From Streptomyces sp. NRRL F-5123 (GTDB lineage: Bacteria; Actinomycetota; Actinomycetes; Streptomycetales; Streptomycetaceae): DNA of 64,000 nt. This document shows, one piece after another, positions 9,256 to 18,362 of this stretch. A program made the position numbers and the translations under genes. Below the pieces are notes generated by a model. That model was not told where the DNA came from. It did not search any database and was given only the letters and a program-made list of their open reading frames with translations. The stretch is taken from NCBI RefSeq assembly GCF_000721495.1, contig NZ_JOHY01000057.1, positions 1 to 64,000 on the forward strand. Direction: 5' to 3'. Every line of letters starts with the position of its first letter. Position 1 is the first letter of the stretch.

Positions 9256-11736
9256 ATGACGGTGGACTCGAACGGCACGGTCGGTACGGCGCAGGACGCC
9301 GAGCGCGAGGCCGTCGTGGAGGCGGCGCTGGGCGCCCTCGGGCTCGACGACAAGGCGCGGCTGCTGGCCGGTCAGGACATGTGGTCGCTGCCCGCGCTCC
9401 CCGCGGTGGGGCTCGGGTCGCTGGTGATGTCGGACGGACCGGTGGGTGTACGGGGACGGCGGTGGAGCGCGGACGACCCGTCCGTGGCGCTGCCCTCCCC
9501 GACCGCGCTCGCCGCGTCCTGGGATCCGGAACTCGCCCGCCAGGCCGGGCGGTTGCTGGCCCAGGAGGCGCACCGCAAGGGCGTGCACGTGCTGCTCGCG
9601 CCGACCGTCAACCTGCAGCGCAGCCCGCTGGGCGGACGGCACTTCGAGGCGTACAGCGAGGACCCGCTGCTGACGGGCACGATCGGCACCGGGTACGTGC
9701 GCGGGGTGCAGGACGGCGGGGTCGGCGTCACCGTCAAGCACTTCGCGGGAAACGAGGCGGAGACCGACCGCTTCACCGTCGACAACCGCATCCCGGAAGG
9801 GGCGTTGCGCGAGCTGTACCTCGCGCCCTTCGAGGCGATCGTCGCGGACGCGCGGCCGTGGGGCGTCATGGCGGCGTACAACCGCGTGAACGGCGTGCCG
9901 ATGACCGAGCACGCCGAGCTCAACAACGCGGTGCTGCGGGGGGAGTGGGGCTTCGACGGCGTCGTCGTCTCGGACTGGCTCGCCGCCCGCGACACCACGG
10001 CCGCGATCCGCGGCGGCCTCGATGTCGCGATGCCCGGGCCGCGTACGGTCTACGGCCCGCCGCTGGCCGCCGCCGTCCGTGCGGGCGAGGTGCCGGAGGA
10101 GCTGGTGGACGCCGCGGTCCGCCGCGTCCTGCGCCTCGCCGCCCGCGCGGGCCTGCTCGCGGGCGCCCCCGCCGTCGTGCCCGCGGCGGATCGTCCCGCC
10201 CCGATCGACGGCGACGCCCTCGCCCGGGAGATCGCCGCCCGGGGATGCGTGCTGCTGCGCAACGAACCGGCGGGAGGCGCGGCGGTGCTGCCGCTCGAAG
10301 GTGACGGGTTGCGGGGCGGCGTGGCGCTGCTCGGGGCCGCCGCGCGGGAGCCGCGCATCCTGGGGGGCGGGTCCGCGCAGGTCTTTCCCGGGCATGTCGT
10401 GTCGCTGCTCGACGCGTTGGGCGCGGCGCTGCCCGCGGGGACGCCGCTCACGTACGCCGTGGGCGCGGATCCCGCGGAGGAACTGCCGCCCGCCGCAGGC
10501 GGGTTCGTGCTGGAGGCCGTCGCCCGCGCGTACGACGGGCGGGAAATCGGCGCGGAGGCGCTGCCCGGCGGACAGGTGCAGTGGTTCGGCGAGATGCCGG
10601 AAGGTGTCGACTACGACGCCCTGCACTCCGTCGAGATCCGCGGCACCTTCACCCCGCGGGTGAGCGGCCCGCACCGCTTCGGGACCCGCGGCACGGGCGG
10701 CTTCCTCCTCGCCGTCGACGGCCATGTCCTCTTCGAGGGGCCGCAGTTCGACCCGCACGGCGACCCCTTCGAGGCGTTCTTCGGTACGCCCACGCAGCGC
10801 GGCACCGTCGTGCTCACCGCGGGCGAGCCGGTCGGGGTGAGTCTGCTGCACCTGCCGCCCAAGCCCGAGGAACTGCCACTGCCCGCAGTCGGGTTCAGCC
10901 TGCTGCACGCCGAACCCGAGCAGGACGCGGAGGAGTTGCTCGCCGAGGCGGAGGAGGCGGCGCGGGCCGCGCACACCGCGGTCGTGGTCGTCGGCACCAC
11001 CGAGCGCGTCGAGTCCGAGGGCTTCGACCGGCGCGATCTGCGGCTGCCCGGGAGGCAGGACGAGCTCGTCGCCCGGGTCGCCGCGGCCAATCCACGGACC
11101 GTCGTGATCGTCAACTCCGGTGCCCCCGTGGAGCTTCCGTGGCGCGAGGACGTCGCGGCGGTCCTGGTCTGCTGGTTCCCCGGGCAGGAGGGCGGGGCCG
11201 CGCTCGCGGACGTGCTGCTGGGCTTCGAGGAGCCCGGCGGGCGGCTGCCGACGACGTGGCCGGCGAGGCTCGCGGACGCGCCCGTCACGCGGGTCGCGCC
11301 GAGCGAGGGCGTCCTCGCGTACGAGGAGGGGCTGTACGTGGGTTACCGCGCCTGGCAGCGGGCCGGGGCGCCCGCCCCCGCCTACGCCTTCGGGCACGGG
11401 CTCGGGTACACGTCCTGGGCCTACGAGGAACTCGTCGCGCTTCCGGCGGAGGATCCGGCGCTCCTGGCGTCCGTGACCGTCCGGGTCCGGAACACCGGGG
11501 CCCGCCCCGGACGGGAGGTCGTCCAGCTCTACGCCCACCGCTCCGCTCCGGAGGGCCCCGCCACCACTCTCGCCGGCTTCGCCGTCGTCACCGCGCCGCC
11601 CGGCGGGGCCGCGGAGGCGGTGATACCCCTCCCGCGGAGGTCGGCCCGGTCCTGGGACCCCGCCACCCGCACCTGGGAACTGCCCGCGTCCCCCCTCACC
11701 CTCTCCGCCTCCACCCTGAGGGTGGCCCTCCCGTAG
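9256..11736 (+). CDS. Glycoside hydrolase family 3 beta-glucosidase with PA14 domain
   Basis: This 826-residue enzyme hydrolyses terminal beta-linked sugars. The N-terminal TIM-barrel carries KHFAGNEAE and the nucleophile Asp in GVVVSDW. A C-terminal alpha/beta domain is interrupted by a PA14 domain (around residues 440-570, FTPRVSGPHRFGTRGTGGF), and it ends in a fibronectin-III-like domain (VRNTGARPGREVVQLY). No signal peptide is visible, so it should act inside the cell on imported oligosaccharides. The start at 9256 gives MTVDSNG. It is divergent from, and probably controlled by, the TetR regulator. Confidence 0.92.
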   Translation: MTVDSNGTVGTAQDAEREAVVEAALGALGLDDKARLLAGQDMWSLPALPAVGLGSLVMSDGPVGVRGRRWSADDPSVALPSPTALAASWDPELARQAGRLLAQEAHRKGVHVLLAPTVNLQRSPLGGRHFEAYSEDPLLTGTIGTGYVRGVQDGGVGVTVKHFAGNEAETDRFTVDNRIPEGALRELYLAPFEAIVADARPWGVMAAYNRVNGVPMTEHAELNNAVLRGEWGFDGVVVSDWLAARDTTAAIRGGLDVAMPGPRTVYGPPLAAAVRAGEVPEELVDAAVRRVLRLAARAGLLAGAPAVVPAADRPAPIDGDALAREIAARGCVLLRNEPAGGAAVLPLEGDGLRGGVALLGAAAREPRILGGGSAQVFPGHVVSLLDALGAALPAGTPLTYAVGADPAEELPPAAGGFVLEAVARAYDGREIGAEALPGGQVQWFGEMPEGVDYDALHSVEIRGTFTPRVSGPHRFGTRGTGGFLLAVDGHVLFEGPQFDPHGDPFEAFFGTPTQRGTVVLTAGEPVGVSLLHLPPKPEELPLPAVGFSLLHAEPEQDAEELLAEAEEAARAAHTAVVVVGTTERVESEGFDRRDLRLPGRQDELVARVAAANPRTVVIVNSGAPVELPWREDVAAVLVCWFPGQEGGAALADVLLGFEEPGGRLPTTWPARLADAPVTRVAPSEGVLAYEEGLYVGYRAWQRAGAPAPAYAFGHGLGYTSWAYEELVALPAEDPALLASVTVRVRNTGARPGREVVQLYAHRSAPEGPATTLAGFAVVTAPPGGAAEAVIPLPRRSARSWDPATRTWELPASPLTLSASTLRVALP

Positions 11737-11763
11737 CCCCGCGCCCGGAGACGGCCCGGAGCG

Positions 11764-12663
11764 TCACTCCGGCGGTCGCGAAGCGACCCCTGCCAGGAGG
11801 GTCGCCAGCTCGTGCTGGCCCTGGGGGTTGGGGTGGAACCAGTCCCAGGAGCTGAGCTGGCCGGAGGTGAAGGCGTAGCGGAAGACGGCCCCGCCGTCGT
11901 AGCGGCACCGGACGTACCGGGCGCACTGGGCGCCCATCGCGGCGTTGTACGCGACGACCCGTTCGCGCACCGCCGCCCGGCGGGAGCGGGCGGCGGGGGT
12001 GTCGGACGAGGGGTCGTCCAGCATCGAAGGGCAGAGGCCGAGCTTCCAGAGCTGCTGGGCCAGGGGATTGCCGCGGCCCACCGACCACAGGTGCTGCAGG
12101 TCGGGGACGGAGGCGACGAGCACCTGCGTGGCCGGCAGCGTCCGGTGCAGATAGCTCAGCGTCTTCGCGAAGTCCGCACGGAAGTCCGCGACGGACGTCA
12201 TCGCCGCAGTCGAGGAGCGGCACGCGTCGTTCGCGCCGATGAGGATCGTGACCATGGCGGGTTTGTGCGCGGCGGCCTCCTTCGCCTGGCCGGGCAGGTC
12301 ACGGACGCGTGCCCCGGTCTGCGCCAGGTTCCAGGTGCCGCCCTTGGTCACGCGGCTCGCGACGCTGCCGACGGAGCCGCGCGAGCCGGTCGCCCAGGAC
12401 ACCTCCGGGCAGTCCAGGAGCGGCTTGCACGCGTCGAACCCGCGGGTGATGGAGTCGCCGAGCGCGGCCACCGACGCCGGGTGGACGTTCCAGGGGCGCG
12501 CGGGGGCCGCGGGAGCGGCCTTCGGCGCGGAATGCGAGGTGTGTGCGGAGGGCGACCCGGCCGAGGGGCCCTTCGTCGCGGCGGGTGTCCCGCCCGTCGA
12601 GCATCCGCCCAGCAGAACGGCACCGGCGACGAGCGCCAGGGAGTGTCGCAGGAGCGCGCGCAT
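11764..12663 (-). CDS. Secreted SGNH/GDSL-family esterase lipoprotein
   Basis: This 299-residue lipoprotein has a short signal ending in the lipobox LLGGC. A Ser/Ala/Pro linker follows, then an SGNH hydrolase fold. The active-site blocks are ALGDSITRGFD (nucleophile Ser), IGANDAC (Asn block) and WDWFHPNPQG (catalytic Asp and His). It should be an ester hydrolase tethered outside the membrane; the substrate is not evident. The ATG at 12661-12663 is preceded by GGAGGGAA, a good ribosome site, so a longer upstream frame was rejected. Confidence 0.88.
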   Translation of the reverse strand: MRALLRHSLALVAGAVLLGGCSTGGTPAATKGPSAGSPSAHTSHSAPKAAPAAPARPWNVHPASVAALGDSITRGFDACKPLLDCPEVSWATGSRGSVGSVASRVTKGGTWNLAQTGARVRDLPGQAKEAAAHKPAMVTILIGANDACRSSTAAMTSVADFRADFAKTLSYLHRTLPATQVLVASVPDLQHLWSVGRGNPLAQQLWKLGLCPSMLDDPSSDTPAARSRRAAVRERVVAYNAAMGAQCARYVRCRYDGGAVFRYAFTSGQLSSWDWFHPNPQGQHELATLLAGVASRPPE

Positions 12664-12809
12664 ACGGGACTTCCCTCCGACGTGTGGGTGACATCCGCTA
12701 CCAGCCCGACCGTACGTCACGCTCTCGGAGACGCCGCAAGGTAGCTTTTTCCCTGACACCCGGGCGATGTGACGGGAGGTCGGCATGACCGGGCGTCAGA
12801 CGTTTGATG

Positions 12810-12839
12810 TTGTCCTGTTTGTCGTGAATAGTGCAGAAT
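12810..12839 (+). promoter_or_regulatory. Candidate sigma70-type promoter of the DUF3145 gene
   Basis: TTGTCC (12810-12815) and CAGAAT (12834-12839) are spaced 18 bp, in the only A/T-rich stretch upstream of the DUF3145 gene. Suggested by sequence only. Confidence 0.4.
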
Positions 12840-12924
12840 AAAGCCTGATGTTGCCCCGGGAGCAGCCGGTTCGGGCGGCGAGGCCGCTGGGGAAGGCGAA
12901 CCTCGTCCCACACTGGAGGTACCG

Positions 12925-13419
12925 GTGACGACACGTGGTGTTCTGTACGTGCACGCCGCTCCGCGCGCGCTGTGCCCGCATGTCGAGTGGGCCGTCGCGG
13001 GCGTCCTCGGCGTGCGCGTGAGCCTGGACTGGATCCGGCAGCCGGCCGCGCCCGGCACCTGGCGTGCCGAGTTCTCCTGGCAGGGCGAGCCCGGCACCGC
13101 CTCAAAGCTCGCGTCCGCGCTGCGCGGCTGGCATCTGCTGCGCTTCGAGGTCACCGCGGAGCCCTGCGCCGGCTCGGAGGGCGAGCGCTACAGCGCCACC
13201 CCCGAACTGGGCATCTTCCACGCCGTCATCGGCATGCACGGCGACATCCTGATCCCCGAGGACCGGCTGCGCGCCGCCATGCAGCGCGCCCGCAAGGGCG
13301 AGGCCGACCTGGAGGCGGAGCTGGCGCGCCTGCTGGGCAAGCCGTGGGACGACGAGCTGGAGCCCTTCCGCTACGCGGGTGAGGGCGCCCCGGTCCGCTG
13401 GCTCCACCAGGTCGTCTGA
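12925..13419 (+). CDS. DUF3145 protein
   Basis: This 164-residue cytoplasmic protein belongs to DUF3145, a family conserved in actinomycetes with no known function. Recognisable blocks are GVLYVHAAPRALCPHVEW at the start and PWDDELEPFRYAGE near the end. The GTG start follows GGAGGTACC, a strong ribosome site. It has its own AT-rich promoter region. In Streptomyces this gene lies close to the fatty-acid operon, as here. Confidence 0.88.
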   Translation: MTTRGVLYVHAAPRALCPHVEWAVAGVLGVRVSLDWIRQPAAPGTWRAEFSWQGEPGTASKLASALRGWHLLRFEVTAEPCAGSEGERYSATPELGIFHAVIGMHGDILIPEDRLRAAMQRARKGEADLEAELARLLGKPWDDELEPFRYAGEGAPVRWLHQVV

Positions 13420-13532
13420 GCCCGCCCCACGGGCCCGGACGCCCCCCGGACGGCGGTACGGCCCCGCGTCCGGCCCCGCGTGACCCGTTTGGGCCCTGCC
13501 GCGGCAGCGGCGCCGCACCGTAACCTGCGCTC

Positions 13533-14408
13533 ATGTCCGACAACCTCACCGTCGCGGTCCTCGGCACCGGCCTGATGGGCGCCGGGATGGCCCGCAACCT
13601 GTCCGCAGCCGGCCACGACGTCCGTGTCTGGAACCGCACGGCCGCCAAGGCCGAGCCCCTCGCCGCCGACGGCATCGACGTCGCCACCGCCCCCGCGGAC
13701 GCCGTACGCGGCGCCGACGCGGTGCTGACGATGCTGCTGGACGGCCCGGCCACCCTGGAAGTGCTCACCGCCGCGGAGCCCGCGCTGCGCGCCGGGGCCG
13801 TCTGGCTGCAGACGGGCACGGTCGGGCCCGAGGCGCAGGCGCTGCTCGCCGCCCGGGCCGCCGCCCACGACCTGCTCTTCGTCGATGCGCCCGTGCTCGG
13901 TACGCGCTCGGTGGCCGACTCCGGGCAGCTCACCGTGCTCGCGGCCGGGCCCGACGCCGCCCGGCCGGTCGCCGACCGGGTCTTCGACGCGATCGGGCGG
14001 ACGACCGTGTGGCTGCCCGGCGCGCCCGAGGAGGGCCCGGCCAGCCGGCTCAAGCTCGTGCTCAACAACTGGGTGCTGGCCCTGACCGCCGCGACCGGCG
14101 AGACGCTCGCCCTGGCCAAGGCCCTGGACGTCGACCCGGCGCGCTTCTTCGAGGCCATCGAGGGCGGCGCGATGGATTCTCCGTACCTGCGGATGAAGGC
14201 CGCGGCCATCCTCGGCGGCGACTTCAGCCCGAATTTCACGGTCGAGGGCGCCGCCAAGGACCTGGACCTGATCGTCGCGGCAGGCCAGTCGGCGGGCGTA
14301 CGGATGGACGTCGCCGCCGCCGGTTCCGCCCGCTTCCGCCGGGCCGCCGCCCAGGGGCACGGCGCCGAGGACATGGCGGCGGGCTACTTCGCGAGCTGGG
14401 ACGGGTGA
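13533..14408 (+). CDS. NAD(P)-dependent 3-hydroxyisobutyrate dehydrogenase-type oxidoreductase
   Basis: This 291-residue beta-hydroxyacid dehydrogenase starts with a Rossmann nucleotide site, VAVLGTGLMGAGMARNL. The all-helical C-terminal domain holds the catalytic Lys in SRLKLVLNNW. Members reduce or oxidise small 3-hydroxy acids or imines; the substrate is not fixed by the sequence. Its stop codon lies inside the first unit of a 27-bp tandem repeat, so the 3' end has been shaped by repeat expansion. Confidence 0.87.
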   Translation: MSDNLTVAVLGTGLMGAGMARNLSAAGHDVRVWNRTAAKAEPLAADGIDVATAPADAVRGADAVLTMLLDGPATLEVLTAAEPALRAGAVWLQTGTVGPEAQALLAARAAAHDLLFVDAPVLGTRSVADSGQLTVLAAGPDAARPVADRVFDAIGRTTVWLPGAPEEGPASRLKLVLNNWVLALTAATGETLALAKALDVDPARFFEAIEGGAMDSPYLRMKAAAILGGDFSPNFTVEGAAKDLDLIVAAGQSAGVRMDVAAAGSARFRRAAAQGHGAEDMAAGYFASWDG

Positions 14409-14531
14409 GGCCGCGCGGAGAACTGGGACGCGTGAGGCGGCACGGAGAGCAGGGACACGCGAGGCGGCGCCCAGAGTAGGGGCGCGTGAGGCCGCGCGGA
14501 GAGCCGGGACGCGTGAGGCGGCGCGCACAGC
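14405..14531. repeat. 27-bp tandem repeat, about 4.7 copies
   Basis: Units start at 14405, 14432, 14459, 14486 and 14513, each beginning GTGAGGC or a variant. The first unit contains the stop codon of the preceding gene. The period is a multiple of three. Confidence 0.85.
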
Positions 14532-14573
14532 GGTGAACCCGGGGCGGGCACGCGGCCCGCCCCGGGTTCACCG
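14531..14573. terminator. Bidirectional intrinsic terminator hairpin
   Basis: A 19-bp perfect stem (14531-14549 with 14555-14573) closes a 5-base loop (ACGCG). It lies between the convergent dehydrogenase gene and fabF and can serve both strands. Confidence 0.8.
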
Positions 14574-14591
14574 GCGCTCACGGAGCAGAGG

Positions 14592-15860
14592 TCAGCTGTT
14601 CCAGCTCCGCACGGCCAGGACGACGTTGTGGCCGCCGAAGCCGAAGGAGTCGTTGAGGGCCGCGATCGTGCCCTCGGGCAGCGGGCGCGGCGCGCCGGTG
14701 ACGATGTCCGCGTCGGCGGCCGGGTCCTTGGCCGCCAGGTTGATCGTCGGCGGGGCCAGCCGGTGGTGCATGGCCAGCACGGTGGCGACGGTCTCGATAC
14801 CGCCCGCGCCGCCCAGCAGATGGCCGGTCATGGACTTCGTCGCGGAGACCGCCATGTGGTCCACGTCGTCGCCGAAGATGCTGCGCAGCGCCTTGATCTC
14901 CGCGATGTCGCCCTGCGGAGTGGACGTGGCGTGCGCGTTGACGTGCACGATCTCGGCGGGCTTGAGGTCGGAGTTGTCCAGCAGGTGCTGGAGGGCCGCC
15001 GCGATACCGCGGCCGCTCGGCTCCGGCTGGGTGATGTGGTGGGCGTCGGCGGAGATGCCCTGCCCTATCACCTCGGCGTACACCCGGGCGCCGCGCGCCC
15101 GCGCGTGCTCCGCGGACTCCAGCACGACCACGCCCGCGCCCTCGCCCATCACGAAGCCGTTGCGGCCCTCGTCGAAGGGGCGGGAGGCACCCTGCGGGTC
15201 GTCGTTGTTCTTGGACATCGCCATCATGTTGCCGAAGGCGACGATCGGCAGCGGGTGGATCGCCGCCTCCGTGCCGCCGGCCACCACGACGTCGGCGCGG
15301 CCGGTGCGGATCATCTCCACCGCGTAGCCGATGGCCTCGGCGCCGGAGGCGCACGCGCTGACCGGCGTGTGCACGCCGGCCCGCGCGTTGACGTCGATGC
15401 CGACGTTCGCGGCCGGGCTGTTGGGCATCAGCATCGGCACGGTGTGCGGGGAGACCTTGCGGACACCCTGCTCCTTGAGCACGTCGTACTGGCCGAGCAG
15501 GGTCGTCACGCCGCCGATGCCGGACGCGATGACCGCGCCGAGCCGGTCCGGGTCGACCTTCTCGTCCTCGCCCGCCTTCGCGGTGTAGCCCGCGTCGGCC
15601 CACGCCTCGCGCGCGGCGATCAGCGCGAACTGCGCGCTGCGGTCCAGCTTGCGGGCCAGCGGCCGCGGCAGCACCTCGGCGGGCTCCACCGCGATCTGGG
15701 CGGCGATGCGGACCGGCAGTTCGGCGGCCCAGTCCTGTTCGAGCAGGCGCACGCCGGACCGTCCGGCCAGCAGCGCCTCCCAGGTCGACGCGCTGTCGCC
15801 ACCCAGCGGTGTGGTTGCTCCGATACCGGTGACGACCACGGTGCGATTGGTCGGGCTCAC
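14592..15860 (-). CDS. fabF: Beta-ketoacyl-ACP synthase II
   Basis: This 422-residue thiolase-fold enzyme elongates acyl-ACP by decarboxylating condensation with malonyl-ACP in type II fatty-acid synthesis. The Cys-His-His triad is visible: the Cys in VSACASGAEA, the His in VNAHATSTPQGD, and the His in GHLLGGAGG. It is the last gene of the operon fasR-fabD-fabH-acpP-fabF, 105 bases after acpP, and ends just before a strong hairpin. Confidence 0.96.
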   Translation of the reverse strand: MSPTNRTVVVTGIGATTPLGGDSASTWEALLAGRSGVRLLEQDWAAELPVRIAAQIAVEPAEVLPRPLARKLDRSAQFALIAAREAWADAGYTAKAGEDEKVDPDRLGAVIASGIGGVTTLLGQYDVLKEQGVRKVSPHTVPMLMPNSPAANVGIDVNARAGVHTPVSACASGAEAIGYAVEMIRTGRADVVVAGGTEAAIHPLPIVAFGNMMAMSKNNDDPQGASRPFDEGRNGFVMGEGAGVVVLESAEHARARGARVYAEVIGQGISADAHHITQPEPSGRGIAAALQHLLDNSDLKPAEIVHVNAHATSTPQGDIAEIKALRSIFGDDVDHMAVSATKSMTGHLLGGAGGIETVATVLAMHHRLAPPTINLAAKDPAADADIVTGAPRPLPEGTIAALNDSFGFGGHNVVLAVRSWNS

Positions 15861-15965
15861 AGGAATTGTCTCTCCACGTCTAGAAGGGCGGGCGACAGGC
15901 GCGTCGTCCCGGTTGCCGACCCCGGGCCGTACGGCCGAGGGATCGTTTCGGCCCGGTTACGGGCG

Positions 15966-16214
15966 TCAGGCCGGCTGGGCCTTGAGGATGTAGTCGGCGG
16001 CGTCGCCGACCGTCTTGAGGTTCTTGACGTCGTCGTCCGGGATCTTCACACCGAACCGCTCCTCGGCCGCCACGACGACCTCGACCATGGACAGCGAGTC
16101 GACGTCCAGGTCGTCGGTGAAGGACTTGTCGAGCTTGACGTCCTCGGTGGGGATGCCGGCGATCTCGTTCACGATCTCGGCGAGACCTTCGACGATCTCT
16201 TCCTGGGTGGCCAT
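15966..16214 (-). CDS. acpP: Acyl carrier protein
   Basis: This acidic 82-residue carrier protein holds growing fatty acyl chains on a phosphopantetheine arm. The attachment Ser is in DLDVDSLSMVE. Its place between fabH and fabF marks it as the fatty-acid ACP rather than a polyketide one. Confidence 0.97.
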   Translation of the reverse strand: MATQEEIVEGLAEIVNEIAGIPTEDVKLDKSFTDDLDVDSLSMVEVVVAAEERFGVKIPDDDVKNLKTVGDAADYILKAQPA

Positions 16215-16282
16215 TGTCTTCGGGGCTCCTTGATGTGTAACCGAAAGCGACGGCGCGGGACTGCGGCGCCGCGGGGGTGTGA

Positions 16283-17320
16283 CTAGGGGAGAGTAACCAC
16301 AGTCGCCGCGTACACCAGACCCGCCCCGAAGCCGATGACCAGCGCGGTGTCACCGCTCTTGGCCGCACCGGTGGCGAGCAGCCGCTCCATGGCGAGCGGG
16401 ATGGACGCGGCGGAGGTGTTGCCGGTGGTCTCGATGTCGCGGGCGACCGCGACGTGGTCGGGCAGTTTGAGCGCCTTGATCATCGAGTCGATGATCCGCA
16501 TGTTCGCCTGGTGCGGGATGAAGGCGTCCAGCTGGTCGGCGCTGACCCCGGCGGCGTCCAGGGCCTCCTGGGCGACCTTGGCCATCTCGAAGACGGCCCA
16601 GCGGAAGACCGCCTGGCCCTCCTGGGTGATGGCCGGGAACTTCACCTTGCCGGTCGAGTCCAGGGGCAGCTCGGCCGCCTCGGCGCTGCGGAAGTGGTCG
16701 TCCCACGCCACGGTCTGCTTGATGGTCTCGGACTTGTCGCCCTCCGAGCCCCACACCGTCGGGCCTATCGCCGGCACATCGGACGGGCCGACGATGACCG
16801 CGCCCGCGCCGTCGCCGAACAGGAAGGCCGTCGCGCGGTCCTCCAGGTCCGTCAGGTCGCTCAGCCGCTCCACGCCGATCACCAGCACGTACTTCGCTGT
16901 GCCGTCGGTGACCATGCCCTTGGCGAGGGTCAGGCCGTACGTGAAGCCCGCGCAGCCCGCGGAGATGTCGAACGCGGCCGGCTTGCCCGCGCCGATGCGG
17001 TGCGCGATGTCGGTCGCGACGGCCGGCGTCTGCTTGAAGTGCGACACCGTGGCGACGACGACGGCGTCGATCTCGGAGGCGCTGATCCCGGCGTCGGCGA
17101 CGGCCTTGCCGCCCGCCGCCAGCGACATCTCCGCGACCGTCTCCTCCGGGCTCGCCCAGTGCCGGCTGGCGATGCCGGACCGCGACCGGATCCACTCGTC
17201 GCTGGAGTCGATACGCTCCAGGATCACCTCGTTGGGCACCACCCGGCTGGGGCGGTAGCCGCCCACGCCGAGGATCCGCGCGTACGGGGAGCCCTTGCTG
17301 GGGCTGATCTTCGCTGTCAT
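16283..17320 (-). CDS. fabH: Beta-ketoacyl-ACP synthase III
   Basis: This 345-residue enzyme starts fatty-acid chains by condensing an acyl-CoA with malonyl-ACP; in streptomycetes it accepts branched starters. The Cys-His-Asn triad is visible in ISAGCAGFTYG, IPHQANMRI and TTGNTSAASIP. The ATG (17318-17320) overlaps the fabD stop as ATGA, so the two are translationally coupled. Confidence 0.96.
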   Translation of the reverse strand: MTAKISPSKGSPYARILGVGGYRPSRVVPNEVILERIDSSDEWIRSRSGIASRHWASPEETVAEMSLAAGGKAVADAGISASEIDAVVVATVSHFKQTPAVATDIAHRIGAGKPAAFDISAGCAGFTYGLTLAKGMVTDGTAKYVLVIGVERLSDLTDLEDRATAFLFGDGAGAVIVGPSDVPAIGPTVWGSEGDKSETIKQTVAWDDHFRSAEAAELPLDSTGKVKFPAITQEGQAVFRWAVFEMAKVAQEALDAAGVSADQLDAFIPHQANMRIIDSMIKALKLPDHVAVARDIETTGNTSAASIPLAMERLLATGAAKSGDTALVIGFGAGLVYAATVVTLP

Positions 17321-18279
17321 CGCTGCAACGGCTCCTGTTCGGCGGGTGCTTCGGATGCGGCCGCGGCTTCGGCGTCCTCCGCGATCAGCTCGCGGGCCGC
17401 ATCCAGGTCCTCGGGGGTCTTGAGCGCCAGCGTCCGGACCCCGGGCAGCGCCCGCTTGGCCAGCCCCACGAGGGTGCCACCGGGCGAGACCTCGATGATC
17501 GCGGTGACGCCGCGCGCCACGAACGTCTCCATGCACAGATCCCAGCGCACCGGGTTGGACACCTGCACGACGAGCCGGCGGACGACCTCGGCGCCACTGT
17601 CCACCGTCTGCCCGTCGGCGTTGGAAACATACGGGACGGACGGGTCGTTCACGGCCAACTTCGGCGCCAGCGCCTCCAGCGCGGCGACCGCGGGGGCCAT
17701 GTGGGCGGTGTGGAACGCGCCGGCCACCTTGAGCGCGATGACCCGCGCCTTCTCCGGCCGGTTCGCGGACAGTTCGGCGAGCTGCTCCAGGGTGCCCGCG
17801 GCGACGATCTGGCCGGCCCCGTTGATGTTCGCCGGGGTCAGGCCCAGCGAGTCGAGGTGGGCCAGCACCGTGTCGGGGTCGCCGCCGAGGACCGCCGACA
17901 TACCGGTCCCGGTCACGGCGGCGGCCTCGGCCATCGCGCGGCCGCGGGCGGCGGTGAAGGCGACCGCCTCGTCCGCCGGGATCACTCCGGCGAGCGCGGC
18001 AGCGGTGATCTCGCCGACGCTGTGTCCGGCGAGCATGCCCGGTGTGACACCGAGCGCGTCCGCGGACAGCAGACCGGCGGCCACCAGCAGCGGCTGCGCC
18101 ACCTTGGTGTCGCGGATCTCGTCCGCGTCGGCCTCGGTGCCGTAGCGGGCCAGGTCGAGTTCGGCCGCGGCGGACCACCCGGCGAGGCGGTCGGCGGCGC
18201 CGGGCAGTTCGAGCCAGGGGGCGAGGAAGCCGGGCGTCTGGGCGCCCTGGCCGGGAGCGACGAGTACGAGCACGTTCAC
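17317..18279 (-). CDS. fabD: Malonyl-CoA:ACP transacylase
   Basis: This 320-residue enzyme loads malonate from malonyl-CoA onto ACP. It has the nucleophile elbow GHSVGEITAA (Ser), an oxyanion motif near the start (APGQGAQTPGFL) and the catalytic His in GAFHTAHMAPA. It begins with GTG at 18277-18279; a second GTG two codons later is an alternative. It lies 83 bases downstream of fasR and overlaps fabH. The C-terminus is a short Ala/Glu-rich tail. Confidence 0.96.
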   Translation of the reverse strand: MNVLVLVAPGQGAQTPGFLAPWLELPGAADRLAGWSAAAELDLARYGTEADADEIRDTKVAQPLLVAAGLLSADALGVTPGMLAGHSVGEITAAALAGVIPADEAVAFTAARGRAMAEAAAVTGTGMSAVLGGDPDTVLAHLDSLGLTPANINGAGQIVAAGTLEQLAELSANRPEKARVIALKVAGAFHTAHMAPAVAALEALAPKLAVNDPSVPYVSNADGQTVDSGAEVVRRLVVQVSNPVRWDLCMETFVARGVTAIIEVSPGGTLVGLAKRALPGVRTLALKTPEDLDAARELIAEDAEAAAASEAPAEQEPLQR

Positions 18280-18362
18280 ACTCTCTCTCGCCGACGGGGT
18301 CCGACGCCCGTGGGGACAGGGACCAAGAACTGTGGGGTGATTTGTGGGTGTCCAACAAACGG

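Noticed and set aside
14405..14531. 27-bp repeat considered as a CRISPR array
   Set aside because: Units are contiguous with no spacers, and no cas gene is in the window.
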